Origin: Liolophura sinensis
Taxonomy: Eukaryota > Mollusca > Polyplacophora > Chitonida > Chitonidae
Reading direction: 5' to 3'
Length of the DNA stretch: 22,025 bases
Assembly: GCF_032854445.1 (NCBI RefSeq)
Contig: NW_027018486.1
Span: 1 to 22,025, forward strand
Positions within the stretch are counted from its first letter, which is position 1. Each line of letters begins with the position of its first letter. Below the pieces are notes generated by a model, which ran no database searches, was not told the DNA's origin, and was given only the letters and a program-made list of their open reading frames with translations. The position numbers and the translations under genes were made by a program. This document shows positions 20,866 to 22,025 of this stretch, in pieces.

Positions 20866-21411
20866 CTGGTCATTACTATATTCAACTTTTGACTATAAGT
20901 TATGTGCCCTTCGGTAGCCCAGAAGACCTGAAATCTTTGGGCCAAGCCCATTTAACTCACCCAGCAATTGTCTACTTCTAAGTCCAAGACAATCTCAATG
21001 TCTTTATCTACGTGTAGAAAACAACACCATTTGTACGTGAAAAACACAAGGTACTTGATACAGTCTGCTGTAAAAGTACAACTGACCACAGACCCACATG
21101 AATAAGGTGCCAAAAGATGCGGAATTGAGCCAGGCATCGGCAGCTGTTGAAAAAATTGCAAATTTCCCTGGTTTCCATGGAGTAAGAGCCGTTGCTGGGC
21201 ACGTGATTATGACATAAATGATCATTCAATTGTCACTACAGCAAAAGTATTGGTCGGAGAGCAACGCGGGTTTGCACCATTCGATTCTCGTCACAAATAC
21301 ATCGGATTAGCCTCTTACCAGCAGCACTGGAACAGTTTTTTCTACTTTTGCATTTTTGCCTGGTCTTTTTGTTAATTGAAATCGGCTACACTGTACTCTG
21401 TACAATCGCGA
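20866..21411. repeat. Monomer 39, class K'
   Basis: CTGAAA, GAGCCAGG, ATGATCATTC, AATACATCGG and CTACTTTTGC occur with the ordinary AGTCCAAG and CATGAATAAGG. It pairs with monomer 21 by position. Confidence 0.92.
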
Positions 21412-21963
21412 CTGGTCATTACTATATTCAACTTTTGACTATAAGTTATGTGCCCTTCGGTAGCCCAGAAGACCTGAAATCTTTGGGCCAAGCCCATTTA
21501 ACTCACCCAGCAATTGTCTTACTTCTAAGTCCAAGACAATCTCAATGTCTTTATCTACGTGTAGAAAAACAACACCATTTGTACGTGAAAAACACAAGGT
21601 ACTTGATACAGTCCTGCTGTAAAAAGTACAACTGACCACAGACCCACATGAATAAGGTGCCAAAAGATGCGGAATTGAGCCAGGCATCGGCAGCTGTTGA
21701 AAAAATTGCCAATTTCCCTTGTTTCCATGGAGTAAGAGCCGTTGCTGGGCACGTGATTATGACATAAATAATCATGCAATTGTCGCTACAGCCAAAAGTA
21801 TTGGTCAGAGAGCAACGCGGTTTGCACCATTCGATTCTCGTCACAAAATACGTCGGATTAGCCTCTTACCAACAGCACTGGAAACAATTTTTCCCACTTT
21901 TGCATTTTTACCTGGTCTTTTTGTTAATTGAAATCGGCTACACTGTACTCTGTACAATCGCGA
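21412..21963. repeat. Monomer 40, class A
   Basis: The full A marker set is present. Three net added bases (in GTCCTGC, AAAAAATTGCC, GGAAACAATTTTTCCC, less one lost T in CGATTCTCG) give 552 bp. It is the last complete monomer. Confidence 0.94.
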
Positions 21964-22025
21964 CTGGTCATTACTATATTCAACTTTTGACTATAAGTTA
22001 TGTGCCCTTCGGTAGCCCAGAAGAC
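21964..22025. repeat. Partial monomer 41
   Basis: These are the first 62 bases of a monomer, cut by the window end just before the offset-63 site that separates CTGAAA from GTCAAA classes. Its class cannot be told. The order in block 1 predicts a B-type. Confidence 0.95.

Larger units (their letters stand above)
13185..21963. repeat. Large higher-order block, copy 2: 16 monomers, with a two-monomer insertion
   Basis: The class order is E A B C/D F G H I [J/H I] J K A B K' A. It reproduces 4401-12086 monomer for monomer except for two additional monomers at 17575-18669. Its length is 8,779 bp. Beyond about 16300 almost every monomer carries single-base indels, so differences from copy 1 there are mainly length errors rather than class changes. 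Confidence 0.9.
1..22025. repeat. Satellite DNA array, ~549-bp monomer, 40 complete copies plus a partial one
   Basis: The sequence CTGGTCATTACTATATTC (or its CTAGTC variant) recurs from position 1 to 21964 at intervals of 543-556 bp, with 549 the commonest interval. All copies run in the same direction with no spacer and no unique DNA between them. Copies agree at nearly all positions and differ at a limited set of linked sites, which define classes A-K. The array extends past both window ends. It is about 42% G+C. I see no transposon ends, no telomere repeat, no rRNA or tRNA and no credible gene. Tandem arrays of this size with higher-order structure are typical of eukaryotic heterochromatin; the chromosome location and species are not shown by the sequence. 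Confidence 0.99.

Noticed and set aside
1-22025. Rolling-circle or concatemer artefact of a single 549-bp circle
   Set aside because: Copies differ by linked, class-specific substitutions that recur at long range in the same order. Repeated reading of one circle would give only random errors.
1-22025. CRISPR array or prokaryotic repeat region
   Set aside because: There are no short repeats with unique spacers; the entire 549-bp unit is repeated without spacers.
1-22025. Ribosomal intergenic spacer repeats, telomeric repeats or transposon-internal repeats
   Set aside because: I see no rRNA sequence, no TTAGGG/TTAGG-type tracts, no terminal inverted repeats or LTRs, and no transposase or reverse-transcriptase frame anywhere in the window.

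Overview
The whole window is one head-to-tail satellite DNA array. It holds 40 complete monomers of about 549 bp plus a 62-bp start of a 41st, all in the same orientation, with no unique sequence and no gene that I can support. A 22-kb satellite array with layered (higher-order) organisation points to a eukaryotic chromosome, most likely constitutive heterochromatin (pericentromeric, subtelomeric or sex/B-chromosomal). I do not recognise the monomer and cannot name the species. Base composition is about 42% G+C (231 of 549, hand count on the monomer at 3852-4400). That monomer has 19 CpGs, not far below random expectation, so the array does not look like one kept in a heavily CpG-methylated vertebrate genome.

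Monomers fall into linked variant classes, which I name A to K. Offsets count from the arbitrary monomer start CTGGTCATTAC. Diagnostic sites are: offset 63-68 CTGAAA or GTCAAA; 78 C or T; 160 A or C; 223-240 ACCACAG..ACATGA, AACACTG..ACTTCAG or AACACTG..ACAATTA; 266/268; 289; 357/363; 372; 384; 394; 440; 450; 460; 474; 481; 496. In order along the window the classes read: A B C D | A B C D | E A B C/D F G H I J K A B K' A | B' D' | E A B C/D F G H I J/H I J K A B K' A | partial.

First region, 1-4400: a tetramer (ABCD, about 2.2 kb) present twice in tandem. Second region, 4401-12086: a block of 14 distinct monomers (7,686 bp, exactly 14 x 549). Third region, 12087-13184: a shortened B'D' remnant. 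Fourth region, 13185-21963: a second copy of the 14-monomer block in the same order, carrying two additional monomers (17575-18669) whose structure is what one out-of-register crossover would leave. The long-range repeat is therefore about 8.8 kb (16 monomers, 8,784 bp between the two copies of monomer E), built over the 549-bp repeat.

The middle of the window (about 3300-15300) is almost free of indels. The first 3 kb and the last 6 kb carry many single-base indels with few private substitutions, which looks like poorer consensus at the ends of an assembled contig or read rather than biology. Reading frames on both strands recur once per monomer because 549 is divisible by three. They overlap on opposite strands, mostly lack an ATG start and end at fixed stops, so no CDS is annotated. 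Conserved structural motifs inside each monomer (a hairpin with 8+3 bp stem, a second AT-rich dyad, a CACGTG palindrome within a cluster of five palindromic hexamers) are annotated on representative copies.
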